Below, in pieces: positions 31,538 to 45,130 of a stretch of DNA of 64,000 nt (its first letter is position 1; each line of letters begins with the position of its first letter). The DNA is from Gaeumannomyces sp. JS-464 (Eukaryota; Ascomycota; Sordariomycetes; Magnaporthales; Magnaporthaceae): NCBI GenBank assembly GCA_002197995.1, contig NGZR01000001.1, positions 5,828,001 to 5,892,000 of the forward strand, given 5' to 3'. A program made the translations under genes and the position numbers. A model generated the notes under the pieces. It saw only the letters and a program-made list of their open reading frames with translations. It ran no database searches and was not told the origin of the DNA.

Positions 31538-33169
31538 CTAGCTCCTCAATGGCCAATTCGAATCTTCCTCTCGTTTGACGTGGACCTCGTTCCTGACCCA
31601 GATCCCTCGGCGGTCGCCCCCAGCCCTGGCCGCCGCCGCCGCCCCGCCTATGCTCCTGTCATAGAGGCCCAGGATCGCGTCCACGCTGTCGTCGCGCCAC
31701 CTGCAGTTGCCGTTGTTGTTCATGCTGTGGCCGCTGCTGGCCGTGTGCGCCGTCGCGGGCCTGGCCAGGCTGTCCTCGCGCCACCTGTGTCCAGCGCCGC
31801 CGTGAGGGTGGTTCTGGTAGTTTATGTTGTTGCTGAAGCTGTGCATGTGCGCTGTCGCTGGCCTTCCCGGGATGCTCGGGGGCTTCTGCTCGCCGAGTTC
31901 CCTGGCTCTCTCCCTATCCAGAAAGGCCCCGAAGCTCTCCTCACCCCTGGGGGCGTAGAAGGACCCGGAGTCGCGGGCCGACGCGCCGGACTCGAGATCG
32001 ACGGGCTTCTCCATGGCGGCGGCGGCGGCCGCCAACACTCTAGCATCCAGCAGGGCGGCCGCTCTGGCCTCGGGGCCCATATCCGAGTTCGGTGACGAGG
32101 CCGACTGGCTCATGTCGGCGTCCGTGGTTGCCGGGCCGGCCACCACCCTCTTCTGATCCATCATTGTAAATCGCGGCAGCCGGTCACCGCTGACGGCGCT
32201 TGCGTGTCCTCGGTTTCCGTACTCGGTCGTCAGTCCGTGGCGTTTCTTCATGTACAGGGGCCGTAACGTAGGAATGCCGACGCAGAACATGGCAACCGCA
32301 ATCTCGGCGCCAGCCCAGCCAAAGTATGGCACAAAGTTTACTGCATGAATGTCAGCTAGACATCTAGCCATCAGAATGATATAGACGTATGGAGACTACC
32401 ACTAACATGTGTAGTTGTAAACGTCGAGACGGGAGAGCACAATGGTCCTTACTATGCCGCAGATGCCGGCGCTAAGCATTAATCCAGCGTTAGTCGGGAA
32501 AGCCGGAACACGTCGGGGAAAAAGCCGGGGCACGTACATGACACCGATGCTCATCCCGCTCGCGAGCATAATCTTCTCTCGCTGTGGCATGCGTAGAGAC
32601 CAGATGAAAAGCCATGGGAATATGGCGAAGAAGAAGTCGCAGGCGCTCGACCAAGCTCCAAGCCCAACACTCAGGGGCTGGATCTGGATGTTCCACGTCC
32701 CAGGCGTCCTGATGGGATCCCAGCTGGCCTTGACGGGCGTGGTCTGGTTCCAGAGCATGATGGTGAGGGCGATCGAGGTGCCGACGGTGACGACGATGAG
32801 GAACCAAAGTGCGATTTTATGCCACCTTATCTGGACGACACGTAGGAGGAACAGGCCCATGGACAGCTTGGCCATGGCGTTGCCGGTGATTGCGAAGCTG
32901 TTGGCGACATAGGTCCAAAAGATGGCGTCGCTCGAATCGCCCAAGCTGAGGGTCCAGAAACTGCGACCAAGGCCGTAGTGTACTCCCACCTGAATGGAGC
33001 AGGTGAAGACGAGCAGAAAGACACCGGTCCATGCGTACATGTGATCCTCCGCTCCAACAAACTTGATTATGCGTATGCGCGTGTATAGTCGCGCGACGAC
33101 CAGCGCCAGCGACAGAATCGTCAAGGCCCACATGGAGCATGCCAGTTGAATTCCCGGATGGACTGCCAT
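31538..33169 (-). CDS. PTH11/rhodopsin-type integral membrane protein
   Basis: Exons are 33169-32538, 32471-32407 and 32340-31538; the spliced length 1500 gives 499 aa with no frame change. Seven hydrophobic helices are visible, starting CSMWALTILSLALVVARLY, followed by the family's RIRIIKFVGAEDHMY loop, FAITGNAMAKLSMGLFLLRV, SIALTIMLWNQ and VIAGICGIVRTIVLSR. This is the fungal rhodopsin-fold domain shared by PTH11-like receptors and SAT4-type membrane proteins. The long C-terminal tail (after about 330) is hydrophilic, Ala/Ser/Asn-rich and cytosolic, as expected for signalling. There is no CFEM domain at the N-terminus. The ligand is unknown. The ATG at 33169 is chosen because the frame upstream of it is charged and non-conserved. 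Confidence 0.82.
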
Positions 33170-36100
33170 GGTGGCTGCTGCGCCGCGGGCGACGGCCCCT
33201 CGCTTCGTCCTTTGGAGTTTCCCCCTTCCTTTCCCCACGCGTTCGGCCCGGGTATCTCGTGTGTGTCTCAGAGTCTATCAACACACGGCCTTGGCGTTCC
33301 TTGGATGTGGCGACATCGGATCGGGTCGGTCGGTAGTATGCGGACGATTGATCGAGTTAGGCGGCGGGATAGCGCAAAGGAGCGGCACCAACCACTTGCC
33401 TTGGCGAGCGTGGACAACACTATCAACGTCTCGACAGGACGCGTGACGGACACTATGTGAGACAATGGGAGGCGGGACAAGCATCCGAAGGCAAACAAAC
33501 GAGCGAAAAGGAGGAGGGGAAGAAAGGAGGGGGGGACAGGAGGAGTGGCCGTTTTGTTTGTATGACAGATAAGAGTTATTTCTAAGACTCGAAGGAGGCA
33601 GCACCGTGAACCGGAGGACCGGTACCAGGCCAGACCGGCGAGGCAACAGCTAGCGAGCGAACCAGATGACGGAGAGGTCGCACCAAGCGCTTGCTCATCG
33701 CCCCCTGATCGCCCCGCGGCTTCTTCCTTCACGCCGTTGTGATTGGAACGGCCCTGCCATTCTTGGGTGTACCCCTCGCAGAGTACCGATAAATAGGCCA
33801 TCCCAATGGCCCAACTGACCGACCCTCCCGTCACTTGGCGGGGCGGCCGAGGGCCTGCATATGAACGGCACCAGGAGAGCACCAATGCGACGCCTCGCTG
33901 AGCACCGCTGCGTGATCAGCAGATGAGGGTCGCTCGTGGTGCCCCAGGCCTGGGCCGTAGCCTACGGAGAAGAAGCTGAAAGCGGCTGAGGGCGGGCGGG
34001 CGCAGCGTGCACATGCAGCCATGCGCGGCCGCCGATGGCGAAGAAAAGCCTGCTTAGTGGAGGGAAAAGATTGAAGATATGCGGGCGACGACGGCGATTG
34101 GTCCTAAATCCCATCGCCTCTGGCCAATCGGGGGCTGAGATGCCCTTGGCGATGCGGCGCTTCGCTCAGCTCGGCCCTGCCGACGACGGCCATTGGCCAG
34201 AGCATGTCGACGAGGGGCCAGAGGATAAGCGCCTGGCTCCTCAACTATCGACAAAAGGAAATAGGTAGGGGCCGAATTCCATCGTCAAAGTCGAAGAACT
34301 GGCAAGTCCATGCGAGCTGCGACGGAGAGGCCTGTAGACGAGGCTTGATGGCGTCGGTTGTTGGCTGATCTGGCTTGGCCAATCAGGAGGGCAAAGCTCG
34401 TCGCGCAATCAAAGATGGCCGCAATGGCATTCGAAGTGCGACGTCGGCAGCGGCGATGCCACGAGGGCAGCACGGGCAGTTGAGGGACAGGACAGCGATT
34501 GCTCGCACCGATGACGGAATCAGCCCTTGCACTCTCACACGCCATCTTAGTCTGTGGCGCACCATCACGTGACTGAAATCACGCCCTGTGCCCCCCCCCC
34601 CCCCCATCCCCTTCCTGGAATGGCGCATACGAGTAGCTGGTGGCCTTGGACTCGAGTCTGGAATGCCCTCGGCAGGATGCAGGCGCAGAAATGGGGTCAT
34701 GGTGGCAGTCGTGACACCTGTGTAGTCGTCGGACAACGCCTCGCCGAGACGAACGCCCGTTCCCGTCATCCCGATATCTGTATGATCCTGGGTGATAGCG
34801 GTTGGCGGCGATCAGTCGTTGAAAAACAAAAGTATTTCTAAAACCCGTTCGAGCCCCTCGGAACGTTGGTGAAGAGATTTGTCCGGGGTCTGGCCGAACT
34901 ATTTGTCCCGAAAACATAAGGTGGCGGCGCTGTGGAGCACGAGATGGGAGACTAGCTCGGACAGACAAGCCCCCTGAGGAGGCCAGTGGCAGCGAGGACA
35001 GGTCCTCGCGCATCAAAGGCGGCGAATGTTGGTCGCGCTATTGACGAATGTGGCAGAGCAAGACAGGCGCCTGCCCTGCTCACCCGGAATTCGGATCGCA
35101 AATTTAGAACGCTGCAAGCCACGATTGACTTTGACAGGGCAGTAGCGCAGTAGCCGATGGCCTCACCGGTCGTGACGCCCAACAAAGAGCCGCAAACGCC
35201 AGATATGGGCCCGCCTCGAGCTTGTGCTGTCCCTGCGCCCCCAGATATCAGGTCGGTGATGGGATCCCACGGTCGGCGAGCTGTGGGGGATTTGTGCTGA
35301 CGAGCAGGGGACCAAAGATGGATTGCAAATCGTTCCCCCCTCAGGTTCAAGCGCATCCTGTTTCTCTGACTCGTGTCTTCGTAGCGCAATCCTTTTGAGG
35401 AGCCCCTAGCATTGCGGTGTCACCCCTCGTCGTGGCATCCACCACTGTGAGCCGACGCCCACCTCCATGGCAGCAATGGTACGAATCGCTGCCCAGCTGA
35501 AGAGAAGAAGAATGAAAAGGAATCGAGGAAGATCGAGACCTGGCTAGCCCCCCTTCGTCACCCCAGTTTTGCTTTCACTAAGAGGGAAGAAACTTCGACG
35601 TGGCTGGCCAAGCGGAGAGCAGAGGGAAACTCACTAGCAGCCACCTACCCAATGTTGCAGTAGCTCGGGTCTTCTTATGCGCTTTGTCTCGGCCGCTCCT
35701 GCTCTGTTTGACAGAGAACGGTACGGGTCAGTGCGCTTGCATCAAGTGTGGTACCTGCCAAGTACTGTAAGATCAGGCTGTTGCAATAAGCACACAGCTG
35801 TCATCCTTTGTCCCCGGTTTTCTCGCACAACTCCCCCTCCCGCCAGCATCACCGATTCGTCGAAACCCGCCGGGCAAGGTCCAAATACCCGATTCCGTTC
35901 CTGCCAGGCGCGGCGCGAGAAGGTGGCAAGAAACTAACTCGTTGGAGTGATGGCAGCCTTGACATGCCCCAGAAACCAGTCTGTTCCACGGCCAAGAGAT
36001 TTGACGCCAGTGCAAAACATACACCGACGGCAAGGAAAAGAACAGGCAAAAGCCGCACCCCCTCAAGGGCTGTTAGACCTCACAGGAAGAGGCTGCCAGG

Positions 36101-36550
36101 ATTTATCCTTGTTGAAAACATGTGGTTGGGCGAGAGAGAAAAGATCTACAGCCCGGGGTCAAACAACACTCGAGGCAATGCAACAATGGAACCGGGTCGC
36201 GGGCTTGCTCCCGGTCAGTGAGCCTGCATGGGACTACGACTACGCCTGTCAGTAGTAAATGGCGTCCTTGGCGGTAACTAGCGTCCCCGATAGAGATAGG
36301 CGTGGTGCTCGGTGGCACTCACGACGAGTGCTCGCAGGACAATCCTGAGCATGGTGATATACATAACAAGCTTTCCTCGGAACGCGCGCAACCCCGGCTT
36401 GAGCATCGGCTCCTTTTCCCCGGCCACTTTCTCCTTTCCCTCTTCGTGTGCTCCACCAAGCCTTCTCCTCCCGTCTAAGCCGTTCCCTCGAACAGGCGGG
36501 CTGGTCATATTTGCGAGCTGGGTCGCGCCCGAAAGCAAGATCATCAAAAA
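33170..36550. other. 3.4 kb divergent intergenic region
   Basis: This region lies between two divergent PTH11-like genes. It contains a run of about 14 C near 34590. Short open frames on both strands (33268-33885 minus, 35808-36221 plus) have no domain or codon bias. I see no gene. Confidence 0.45.
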
Positions 36551-37850
36551 TGGCATCCACCGGTCCCGGTGGTGTAGCGGTTCTTGTTCGTCATCGCCCC
36601 GTCGTCGCCCTGAGCGGCCTTCACTTCCAAGGGAAACCCCACCAACTAACGTGCCCGGCTGTTCTAGGTCTCGCAATGGCTACTCATATCCATCGCCGCC
36701 GCCATCATCGCCGCTCGTTTATGGCTGCGAATTAGGATACAGAAACGTCGCTTGTGGGCCAGCGACATCCTCATGTTCCTGGCCTGGTTGGCATCAGTCG
36801 TAACGGCCTCATTCGATATCGTCTTCTTCGGGCTGGGCGCGCTCGAACCTCAAATCGACGCTTTTCTGCGACAGTACAATGGAAAGAAGAGGATGTCATC
36901 CTGATCCTGCAGGTTAGAAAACAAAAATGCCACAGCCGAATGCGCCCGAGTGTGTTATCCAAAGACTAACGCCATGACTGCAACGGCATCCACAGCTCTT
37001 CTGGGTCAGCTCCATCCCGTTTTACGTGACCTTCTATCTGTGCAAGGCCGCCCTGCTTGCGACCTTCCTCCAGCTTTTCCCCCAATTCATGACGCGCCGC
37101 CGAGCCGCGCTTTGGTGTGTCGTCGCCTTTACGGCTGTCTGCTTCGTCATCTCGATCGTCTACCACACAACCGGCTGCCTGCCCGTCTCGCGCAACTGGT
37201 CGATCGGGGAGGATGCGTGCCCGGTCGAGTTCACGGGCCTCTCGTTCCGGCTGGCCTGGGCGCTGCACTTCACGAGTGACGTCCTCATCTTCGCGCTCCC
37301 CTGGCTGATCCTGCACGAGATCCAGATGAAGAGGACGATGAGGGCGGGGATCTACTGCACCTTCCTGCTCGGCGTCGTCAACCTGTCCTTCTGCATCGTC
37401 CGGTTCGTCACCATCGACAGCGCCAGCGGCCAGCAGTCAGTGCCGCTCAGCCTGATCGAACTGTGGAGCAGCCTGGACTGCAACATCACGCTCGTCATCG
37501 CCTGCCTGCCGTCGCTGCGCCCCTACCTGCGCTCGCGCAAGGCCATCATGGAGCCCTCAGACAAGTACCTGGGCGGCAAGTACGCGTCGACCTCGGGCAA
37601 GAAGTCGACGGCGCGAGGGGGACTGTCTAGGCACGGGTTCGAGTCCCTGGACGAGGAGAGGAGCGCGACGGCCCTCGGCGGGATGCCCGCCGGCGCCATG
37701 GGCGTCATGCGGACTACGACCATACACATCCACCGCGAACCGTCCGTTTCTTCCGACCTGGCGACCGGGGATGCGTGGGCCCGGGACGAAAGGGAAAAGA
37801 GCGATATAGAGCTGGTCGCAGTCAAGAGGCCAGCAAGGGAAGCGGTTTAG
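36551..37850 (+). CDS. PTH11/rhodopsin-type integral membrane protein, one frameshift
   Basis: Exons are 36551-36574, 36668-36912 and 36996-37850. Intron 1 has a weak GTAGCG donor but a good ACTAAC branch and TAG acceptor. Helices run from WLLISIAAAIIAARLWLRI through ILMFLAWLASVVTASFDIV, IPFYVTFYLCKAALLATF, VVAFTAVCFVISIVY, HFTSDVLIFALPWLIL and MRAGIYCTFLLGVVNL to LDCNITLVIACLPSLRPYL, followed by a cytosolic tail. One base is missing near 36888-36892 (AAG.AGGATG), where the frame must move to read KKEDVILILQ before the second intron. Length 1124 plus 1 is 1125, or 374 aa. It is a paralogous type to the 31538-33169 product and is transcribed away from it. The ligand and pathway are unknown. 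Confidence 0.8.
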
Positions 37851-39277
37851 CATTGGAAAACCAGCCAATCGCACGAAATTACAATGGACCGACCCGTCTA
37901 GTATTTCGTCGCCCTGCTTGGGTCGTGGGTTTTCTTTCGGTTGCTTTTTTGTTTATCCCCTGGGTGTATCACTATGGAAGGATGGAATTTTGGTCTGGCC
38001 TCATTGTTATTCCCTGCCTTGTGGCATGTTATGGATGGATGATATGTATGAAACCTAGATAGTTAATAGCTTATGAATGCCTATTTCACGGCTACATGTA
38101 CCCGTTTTCGCCCTTTTGTGTCCTCACTTTACGTACGGATGCAGATTTGATCCATCAAGCGACTGCGTGATGAAAACGGCCAATGATACACGTAAATGTC
38201 ACCTGTCTGCATTAGGAAAAGCGCGGAGGCTTTGGCTAATGCATGGGACTCTTTCGCGCGTGGCCAAGCAGCTGCACCTTGCTCCTTGGGACAGTCTAAA
38301 AGCCTCTCATGCTTGGCAAGAGGCCCAGCAATGTGGCCAGACCGAGAACGCCGAGCTGGCCAACAGTCACTAGCGCGACTAGGTCGGTCCCTGAAGCTGA
38401 AATGGAGGCCGTGGGGTTCCGCCGCATGTGGTGGGCTAAAGAGCGGTCGTAGCTCGGATTGGGCAAAGGGCTGAGGGGCTCGCGTGCGAGGCGGCTTTAA
38501 GGGGCGTGGGGCGCCGGATTACGCGACTGGCTGGCACGACGACTTGGCAGCGGGGCGTGGTCATTATTATCAAGAGGGCATCAGGCGAGAGGCGGAGAGG
38601 AGCAGCTTTGGCTTGGGTGGAGAGTCGTCGCTTGGCACCAGCAAAGGTCGCACCCACGTGGCTGGGCAAACAGGCGCAATACGGGGTGGCATCTGTCAAC
38701 CTGGCCGCATTTGTCCATAAGACCGTAGGTGTGGTCGCAATAAAGCCAGGGCCGGCAAGCGGGAAATTGAGTCATGGAGGAGTGTTCCATTCGTCTTGGC
38801 TTTCCGCCCAGCCTTTTTAGGGGCGGGAAGGCATTGACGGCGGAAGCGGCATCTCGCGTGGCCAACAGCTATGTCCCTTGCAGAATTGATAGTGGGCGAT
38901 ATGACTCTCCTCTTTGGGACAGGACGCCGACATGGCACCCCGACCATCGGATGGGTGCTAGATTATCGACTGCAGATGTCGCATCCACTCTCTGGCTGTC
39001 GGAGCGCGGGGTGGATGAACGAGATTGCGGATCGCACCTTTGCTGAGCTCCGGGATGCTGCGGGGACTCGAATAAGGGTGGTCCAAGGCGGGGCCGCTGC
39101 CCTTGCAAGGCCCATGACGCGACCATGGTACATGCACCCGGTGCACCCAGTCGGTCTGTCCAGCTCCCTCCCCAGCAATGCAGGTAAATGACATAGCACC
39201 GACAGACGGCAGGCAGGTGTGCCGGGGGAGGCCCGCCGGCCGCCGGGAAGACTATGCCAACGTCTTGGACGCGGTGT
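37851..39277. other. intergenic, 1.4 kb
   Basis: This stretch holds the 3' flank of the PTH11-like gene and the promoter of the amidohydrolase gene. No convincing open frame. Confidence 0.5.
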
Positions 39278-39283
39278 TATAAA
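39278..39283 (+). promoter_or_regulatory. TATA box for the amidohydrolase gene
   Basis: TATAAA, 84 bases before the start codon ATG 39367, followed by a CT-rich leader. Confidence 0.5.
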
Positions 39284-39366
39284 CGCCGTGGATGTCGCTC
39301 CCACCATCAGCTTCCCTCCCTCGGCCACTCTCTTTCTTCCCCCGGAGCAATCAAAATAGCGTCAAG

Positions 39367-41489
39367 ATGGCCTTTGGAAACCTGCTCACGTCGCCGCGCG
39401 TGCTGCTCGTGGCCGGCCTGGCCGCCTTCGCGCAGGCCAAGCCATGCAAGGTCCAGGTCGACCGCGTGTTCCGCAACGGCACCATCCACACTCTGGACAA
39501 GGCCGGCAGCACCTTCAGCGCCATGGCTGTCAAGGACGGCCGCATCACGCACCTCGGCTCTGACGACGAGGTGGCCGCCCAGATCGGCAACGGCACCACC
39601 GTCATCGAGCTCGGCGGGCGCGTCGTGATCCCCGGCCTGGTCGATTCGCACATGCACGTCCAGTCGGGCGGCGAGTTTCTGCTCAAGTGCAACCTCAACT
39701 ACCAGCCCCTGAGCATGGAAGAGATTCTCGCTCACGTCCAGGAGTGCGTCGAGGCCGACCGCGCCACCAAAGAGTCGCCCGACCAGTGGATCGAGGTCGT
39801 CAACATGGACTACCCGTCGCTCATCCGGCGGAGTGGCGGCCAGACCAAGCGCGACCTGGACCGCCTCAACACGGTCCGGCCCGTCATGATCCGCTCCAGC
39901 GATTACCACACGGTCTTTGCCAACTCGCACGCCCTCGAGCTGTCCAACATCACCGCTGCCACCCCTGATCCGAACAACGGCAAGATCGAGCGCATCGGCA
40001 ACACCCAGGAGCCCTCCGGTATTCTGCAGGACGACGCGTACCAGCTGCTCGCCGGCCCCAACAAGCCCACCGAGAAGGATAGCCTGATGGCCCTGCGCGC
40101 CGCCCTCAAGCTCCTGCGCGAGGAGGGCATCACCACTTTTCAGGACGCCGCTGCTCAGCCTACCATGGCCCCGCTTTATGAAAAGATCAAGGCCGAGGGC
40201 GGCCTGACTTCGCGTGTCTACTTCGATTACCGCATCGATTCACCCGCCTCTGTCGACGCCGTGGATTCCTTTGTCTCTCAGACCAAGGATGCGGTCACCA
40301 AGCTCAACGACCCGTCGCCACTCGGCCCGGAGCCCGCGCTCAAGTGGCAAGCCATCAAGCTCTTCCTTGACGGCGTCATCACATACCCAAGCATGACCGC
40401 GGCCGTTCTGGAGCCGTATCTGGTTCCCGTCAACAAAAGCGACCTGAGCGGCGAGTGGATAGAGGACCCTAGCACCCTCAGGACCCCCTACTGGGCGCCC
40501 GCCATCCTGACCAAGACGGTCGAGGGGCTGTTCCTCGCAGGCATCGACGTGCAGATGCACGCCGACGCCGACCTGGCCGTGCGCATTGCCCTCGACGCGG
40601 TCGAGTCGTTCCGCGCCAAGCACCCCAACGTGACAGACTACCGCCTCGGTGTGGCGCACGACGAGATCAGCGACCCGGCCGACTGGCCCCGCTTCGCTGA
40701 GCTCGGCGTTGACGCCATCATGAGCTTCCAGTGGTCGCAGCCCAGCTCCTTCTACCTCCCTGACAACTGGCGCAGCCTGGGCAAGGAGCGGTTCGAGCAC
40801 CGCCTGCAAGCCTACCGTGAGATTGTCGATGCCGGCCGCCCCATCACCTATGGCAGCGATTGGCCCGTAAGTTTACATTTTGCCCTCATTTTTCTTCACG
40901 TCCCTTGTTACGCTTCTCCGACTCCGTGACGATCCGGCTTGGATGTATGACTGACCCCGCCTTGCCACCGGCACAGATTGACCCCCTCGATGAGTTCCTG
41001 GCCCTCAAGGCCGGCGTCACCCGCTCGGGCGACCCGCTCAACGCGAACTCGCCCGCGTCGCAAGGCTTCCCCTTCAACGGCACGCTGCCAGGCAAGACGC
41101 TGACGCGCGACATGGCCATCCGGGCCATCACCAACCGCGGCGCCAGCTTCCTGCGCGCCGAGGACTCGATCGGCTCGCTGGAGGTCGGCAAGCTGGCCGA
41201 CGCGGTCGTGCTCGAGAACGACTACTTCAGCGTGCCCGAGGAGGAGCTGGCCCGCAACCGCGCCCTCCTGACCATGGTGGGCGGCGAGGTGGTCTACATC
41301 GCCGACGGCGTCAGCTTTGGCGCGGGCGTCGTGGCCAAGTTCCCCAACCACGACTCCGGCTCCCGCTCCGTCGCCCGCCGCTCGATCGGTGGATTCGGCG
41401 GCAAGGCCTTGACCGAGGAGCAGAAGGAGCACGCCGCTGCCTTGCGGGTGCGTGGTGCTTGTGGCCACGGCAAGCACGGCCACCTGTAA
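39367..41489 (+). CDS. secreted amidohydrolase (Amidohydro_3/YtcJ-like)
   Basis: Two exons, 39367-40866 and 40977-41489 (GTAAGT donor, CAG acceptor); 670 aa, frame intact. Residues 1-24 form a signal peptide ending AQA, and several NXS/T sites suggest secretion. The composite beta-sandwich starts with VDRVFRNGTIHTLD and GRVVIPGLVDSHMHV, where DSHMH holds the first two metal ligands of the amidohydrolase barrel. Later ligands are in VQMHADAD, GVAHDEI and YGSDWPI. The C-terminal block SIGSLEVGKLADAVVLENDYF closes the sandwich domain. The family hydrolyses C-N bonds of cyclic or N-acyl substrates, but YtcJ-type members have few proven substrates. The mature end is His/Gly-rich (HGKHGHL). It is not in an obvious cluster. 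Confidence 0.88.
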
Positions 41490-43034
41490 ATATGTGCCGG
41501 AGGATTGATGTTGGACAAGTTCGCTGTAAATATTAATTTTGACATGACGAAGTGATGCAGATTATATGCACGACGATTAAGGGTTTAGCCCCCATTTCTT
41601 GAACCGACCCGCCTCTAGTTTTATTGCATGCGTAATACTGCCATCCCGCCACATACAGGACGCCGAGACTATCGATCAAGATGCGGGACCAGACAATGAC
41701 CCATATTTGCAGCTGATTCAGTATTGACAGCTGGAAGTTGGAAGCTTTATAGCGTGTGTTTTAAGCATCCCCGGCTAGCAATTGCTTCTAGACTGCCTGA
41801 GACTTTTGCTCGGAGCGCCAGGTGGCAACAACAAACCCTGCGGCTTGCCCATGTATAATCGAGGAGAACCTTGTCATCACCAAGGATGGATACGAAAACC
41901 TGCGCTCGCCGTGCCTTGGACGGTCTGTTGGAGCCATCGGTCACTCGTCCTGTTGGCGAGTCTCCCTTGATCCATTGAGTAGCCGACCAGGCTCATCTAG
42001 CCCAAAATGTTTGTTGATATTTGCTCGTCCCATCTCCTCAAGCGCCGGATAGACTCGGGCCGAGGCCGGTAGACCGCCCAAATTTAGGTTATCAGATCCG
42101 TCCTGCCCCACTCGCGCCAAGGAAGTCGGATGGAAAATTCTTATCAGATCTGCCCTGCCCCCACCCTCGCACATCTCCTTGCCAAAGCGCCCGTGGGCAG
42201 GTTTAGCGCAAACAATTTCGACGCGCCAAACAAAGGTTCGCGACGGGCAAGCACGCATTGGCCCATGCCTCGAAGCAACGCGCTGCCATTCTATCTACAG
42301 GTACTTACAAAGCCAGTATCGGTGACGCGAGTCGTTTGACAACCCACCCAGAAGGCAACCAACACCATGTTCCCAGGATCCCCAAAGGGTGCGAGGAAAG
42401 CCGAAATGACGGACACGCGGTCGCCATCCTAAAAGTCGAGCCAACAGCGCAAAATGCTGTACCCACGCTTGGCAGAGGATGGGAATTCTCGCCATTGGCT
42501 TCCCACGGCCAATAATGCATCCCGCAGCTGGGGAGGTGGCATCATGTCTGCGAGTTCGGCGGGGCTGGGCCCCTTTTGTGCGCCAAAACCGGCGCTGTCA
42601 TGTTCTCTCGTGGTGGAGAAGCCCAGGCCGGATGAGACCCCAGGCCCGGCTCGAGAAACAAATTGCTCACCATGCCGGCCTGTTTTCTGTGCGACTGTTG
42701 CCGAAGTGGTGGCGTCGGGAGAGAATTTATGGCGCGGGATACTTAGCGGGATGGAGCCCTGCATCCATCCATGCCTGCTGATCATCAGCGTTTTCTTCCT
42801 TCCCCCTTCCTGCCTTCTGCCCTTGGGCGATGATCCCTGCGCGACTCGAGGGCTTACTTACTTATAAATGCACACATACCTGGCCCATCCCCACAGCCAA
42901 TGTTCCCTTGAGCCATCACCATCCCACCTCCCAGCAGCTAAACCCCGCCCGTGCTGCCCCTATCTCCCGAGGGGTGCTCCTAAATTTTGACCAGCTCTAC
43001 CCAGGATCACACGGTTGGTGAAGCAGGAAACAGG
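41490..43034. other. intergenic, 1.5 kb
   Basis: This stretch holds the 3' flank of the amidohydrolase gene and the promoter of the transporter gene, including a TATAAA at 42863-42868 that is 167 bases before its ATG. No gene is seen. Confidence 0.5.
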
Positions 43035-45130
43035 ATGGCAACGCCCAAAGAGTTGAACCCGCCCGTGGTCATGGCGCAGACCGAGGTACCGGCAGGCAGC
43101 TTCAACGAGAACAAAACGTCGCAGGAAAGAGATGCAAAAGCTACGGGCGAGGGGGCGTCTGAGGAGGAGGTACACGATGTCAACAAGGACGTGCAGCTGC
43201 AGCACGGAGTCGTCAAGATCCAGGCAATCACCAAGGCCTGGACGTTCAAGTACCTGATCATCACATACATCTTGTAAGCTTCGCGCGTTTTCCGACCTCG
43301 GTGTTTCGTGCCTCCCGAGTACCGTTCCCCATTGGCCATGCAGTGCTATAGTTCTCGCGAGACACCCACGAATTTTTACTAACAGCTCTCGGTCGACTCC
43401 AACCAGAATTTACCTGACATCCTACTGCCATTCGATGCAGCAGCAAATGAACTCCAACCTTGCCCCCTACGTCACCTCTTCATTTTCCAGGCACGGCCTC
43501 CTGGCCACTGTCGGCATCGTGGCTCGTCTCGTTGGCGGCGTCAGCCAAATCCCCATGGCCAAGATCGGAAACATCTGGGGCAGGATGGAGGTGTACATCC
43601 TCGTGCACGGCCTCTGCTCCTTTGGCCTGCTCCTCATGGCCGTGTCGCGAAACATCGAGACGTACGCTGCCGCCAACGTCTTTTGGACGGTCGGCAGCGG
43701 CGGTGTCGGCTTCATCCACACCGTCCTCATCTCCGACCTCACGTCCCTCCGGAACCGCATGATCATCTACGCCCTGAACTCGACCGCCTACATCGGGAAC
43801 GCCTTTGCCGGCCCCATCGTGGCCGAGCTGTTCAACAAGTACAGCAGCTTTCGTTGGGCATTCGGCGCCTTCGCCATCATTTTCCCCTTCTTTGGCGCCA
43901 CGATCTGTGTCAGTCTCTGGATCAACCTGCGCAAGGCCAAGCGTATGGGCTTTGTTCCTAGCCGTCCGACCAGCGGCAGGACTTGGGCACAGTCCATCTT
44001 GTTCTACATTAACGAGTTTGACGGTATGTTTGATCATTGCCAAGGCGCGTATTGCTGGACAAGCTTTACAGGCTGACATCGCGTGCCCAACTTGCAGTCA
44101 TGGGAATGGTGCTGCTTTGCGGTGGCTTCTCCCTCTTCCTTCTGCCCTTCAGCATCCAGTCTTACAGCCCCAATGGGTGGACGACCGGATACGTCATTGC
44201 CATGATCATTCTCGGCTTCTTGCTTATCGTGGGCTTCGTCTTCTGGGAGAAGATGTTTGCCGTCGTCCCCCTTGCACCGTGGAACAACCTCAAGGACCGT
44301 ACAATCTTCGGCGCCGCTCTAGTGGCCGGCATTATTATGACCAGCTTCGGGACGTGGGATTCCTATTTCTCATCCTATTTGCAGGTCGTCCACCAGCAAA
44401 CCATCGCCCAGGCCGGGTTTATCACCAATATATACACCATCGCATCCTGCACTTGGGGGCCTATCGTCGGATAGTGAGTCTTGCCCCTTTGGAAACGCTG
44501 TCCCGAACGAGACGCGCTGTCAACCTGCACTTGAGACTCCCGAACGCTGACATACAATTTACCACCAATTGAAGTCTCATCCGCCTAACACACCATTACA
44601 AATGGATCGCCATCTCCGCCGTCCCCGTCGCCTGCCTTTCCACCGCGCTGCTGATCCACTTCCGCACCCCCGACACGCACATCGGCTACATCATCATGTG
44701 TCAGGTCCTCAAGGCAACCTCGGCCGGCACCATCATCATCTGCGAGCAGCTGGCCGTCATGAGCGTCGTGTCGCACAACGAGGTGGCCGTCATGCTGGCC
44801 CTCGTCGCCCTCGCCTCGTCCGTCGGCGGCTCCATCGGCCGCGCCATCTCGGGTGGCATCTGGACCAACCAGCTGCTGCCGCTGCTGCGCGACCTGCTGC
44901 CCGAAGACCAAAAGGCCAACGCAACCGCCATCTACGGCTCGCTGCCGGTCCAGCTGTCGTACCCGTTCGGCAGCCCCGCGCGCGACGCCATCGTGCTCGC
45001 GTACGGCGACGTCCAGCGCAAGATGGTCATCGCCGGCGCCTGCTTCATGCCCCTGGCGCTGGCGGGGGTCTTCTTGTGGAGGAACGTTAATGTTAATAAG
45101 ACGCAGCAGACCGCGGGGCAGGTCTGGTAA
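43035..45130 (+). CDS. MFS siderophore-iron transporter (Sit1/Mir type)
   Basis: Exons are 43035-43273, 43407-44023, 44098-44473 and 44575-45130; spliced length 1788 gives 595 aa with no frame change. An acidic cytosolic N-terminus of about 65 residues is followed by 13-14 membrane helices. Recognisable siderophore-transporter segments are AWTFKYLIITYILIYLTSYC, VGGVSQIPMAKIGNIWGRME, YALNSTAYIGNAFAGPIV, WVMGMVLL-type helix 7 onward and EQLAVMSVVSHNEVAVMLAL, with SVGGSIGRAISGGIWTN before the last loop. Such proton symporters in the plasma membrane import ferric siderophores (ferrichrome, coprogen or triacetylfusarinine types). No siderophore NRPS or ornithine monooxygenase lies in the window, and the substrate is not predictable. 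Expression is expected to be iron-repressed, which is inference. Confidence 0.88.

Noticed and set aside
33268..33885. 205-codon minus-strand open frame upstream of the first PTH11-like gene
   Set aside because: Compositionally like leader/promoter DNA, with no domain.
34838..34860. tRNA B-box-like GTTCGAGCCCC
   Set aside because: No matching A-box or acceptor stem at the right distance; no cloverleaf can be drawn.
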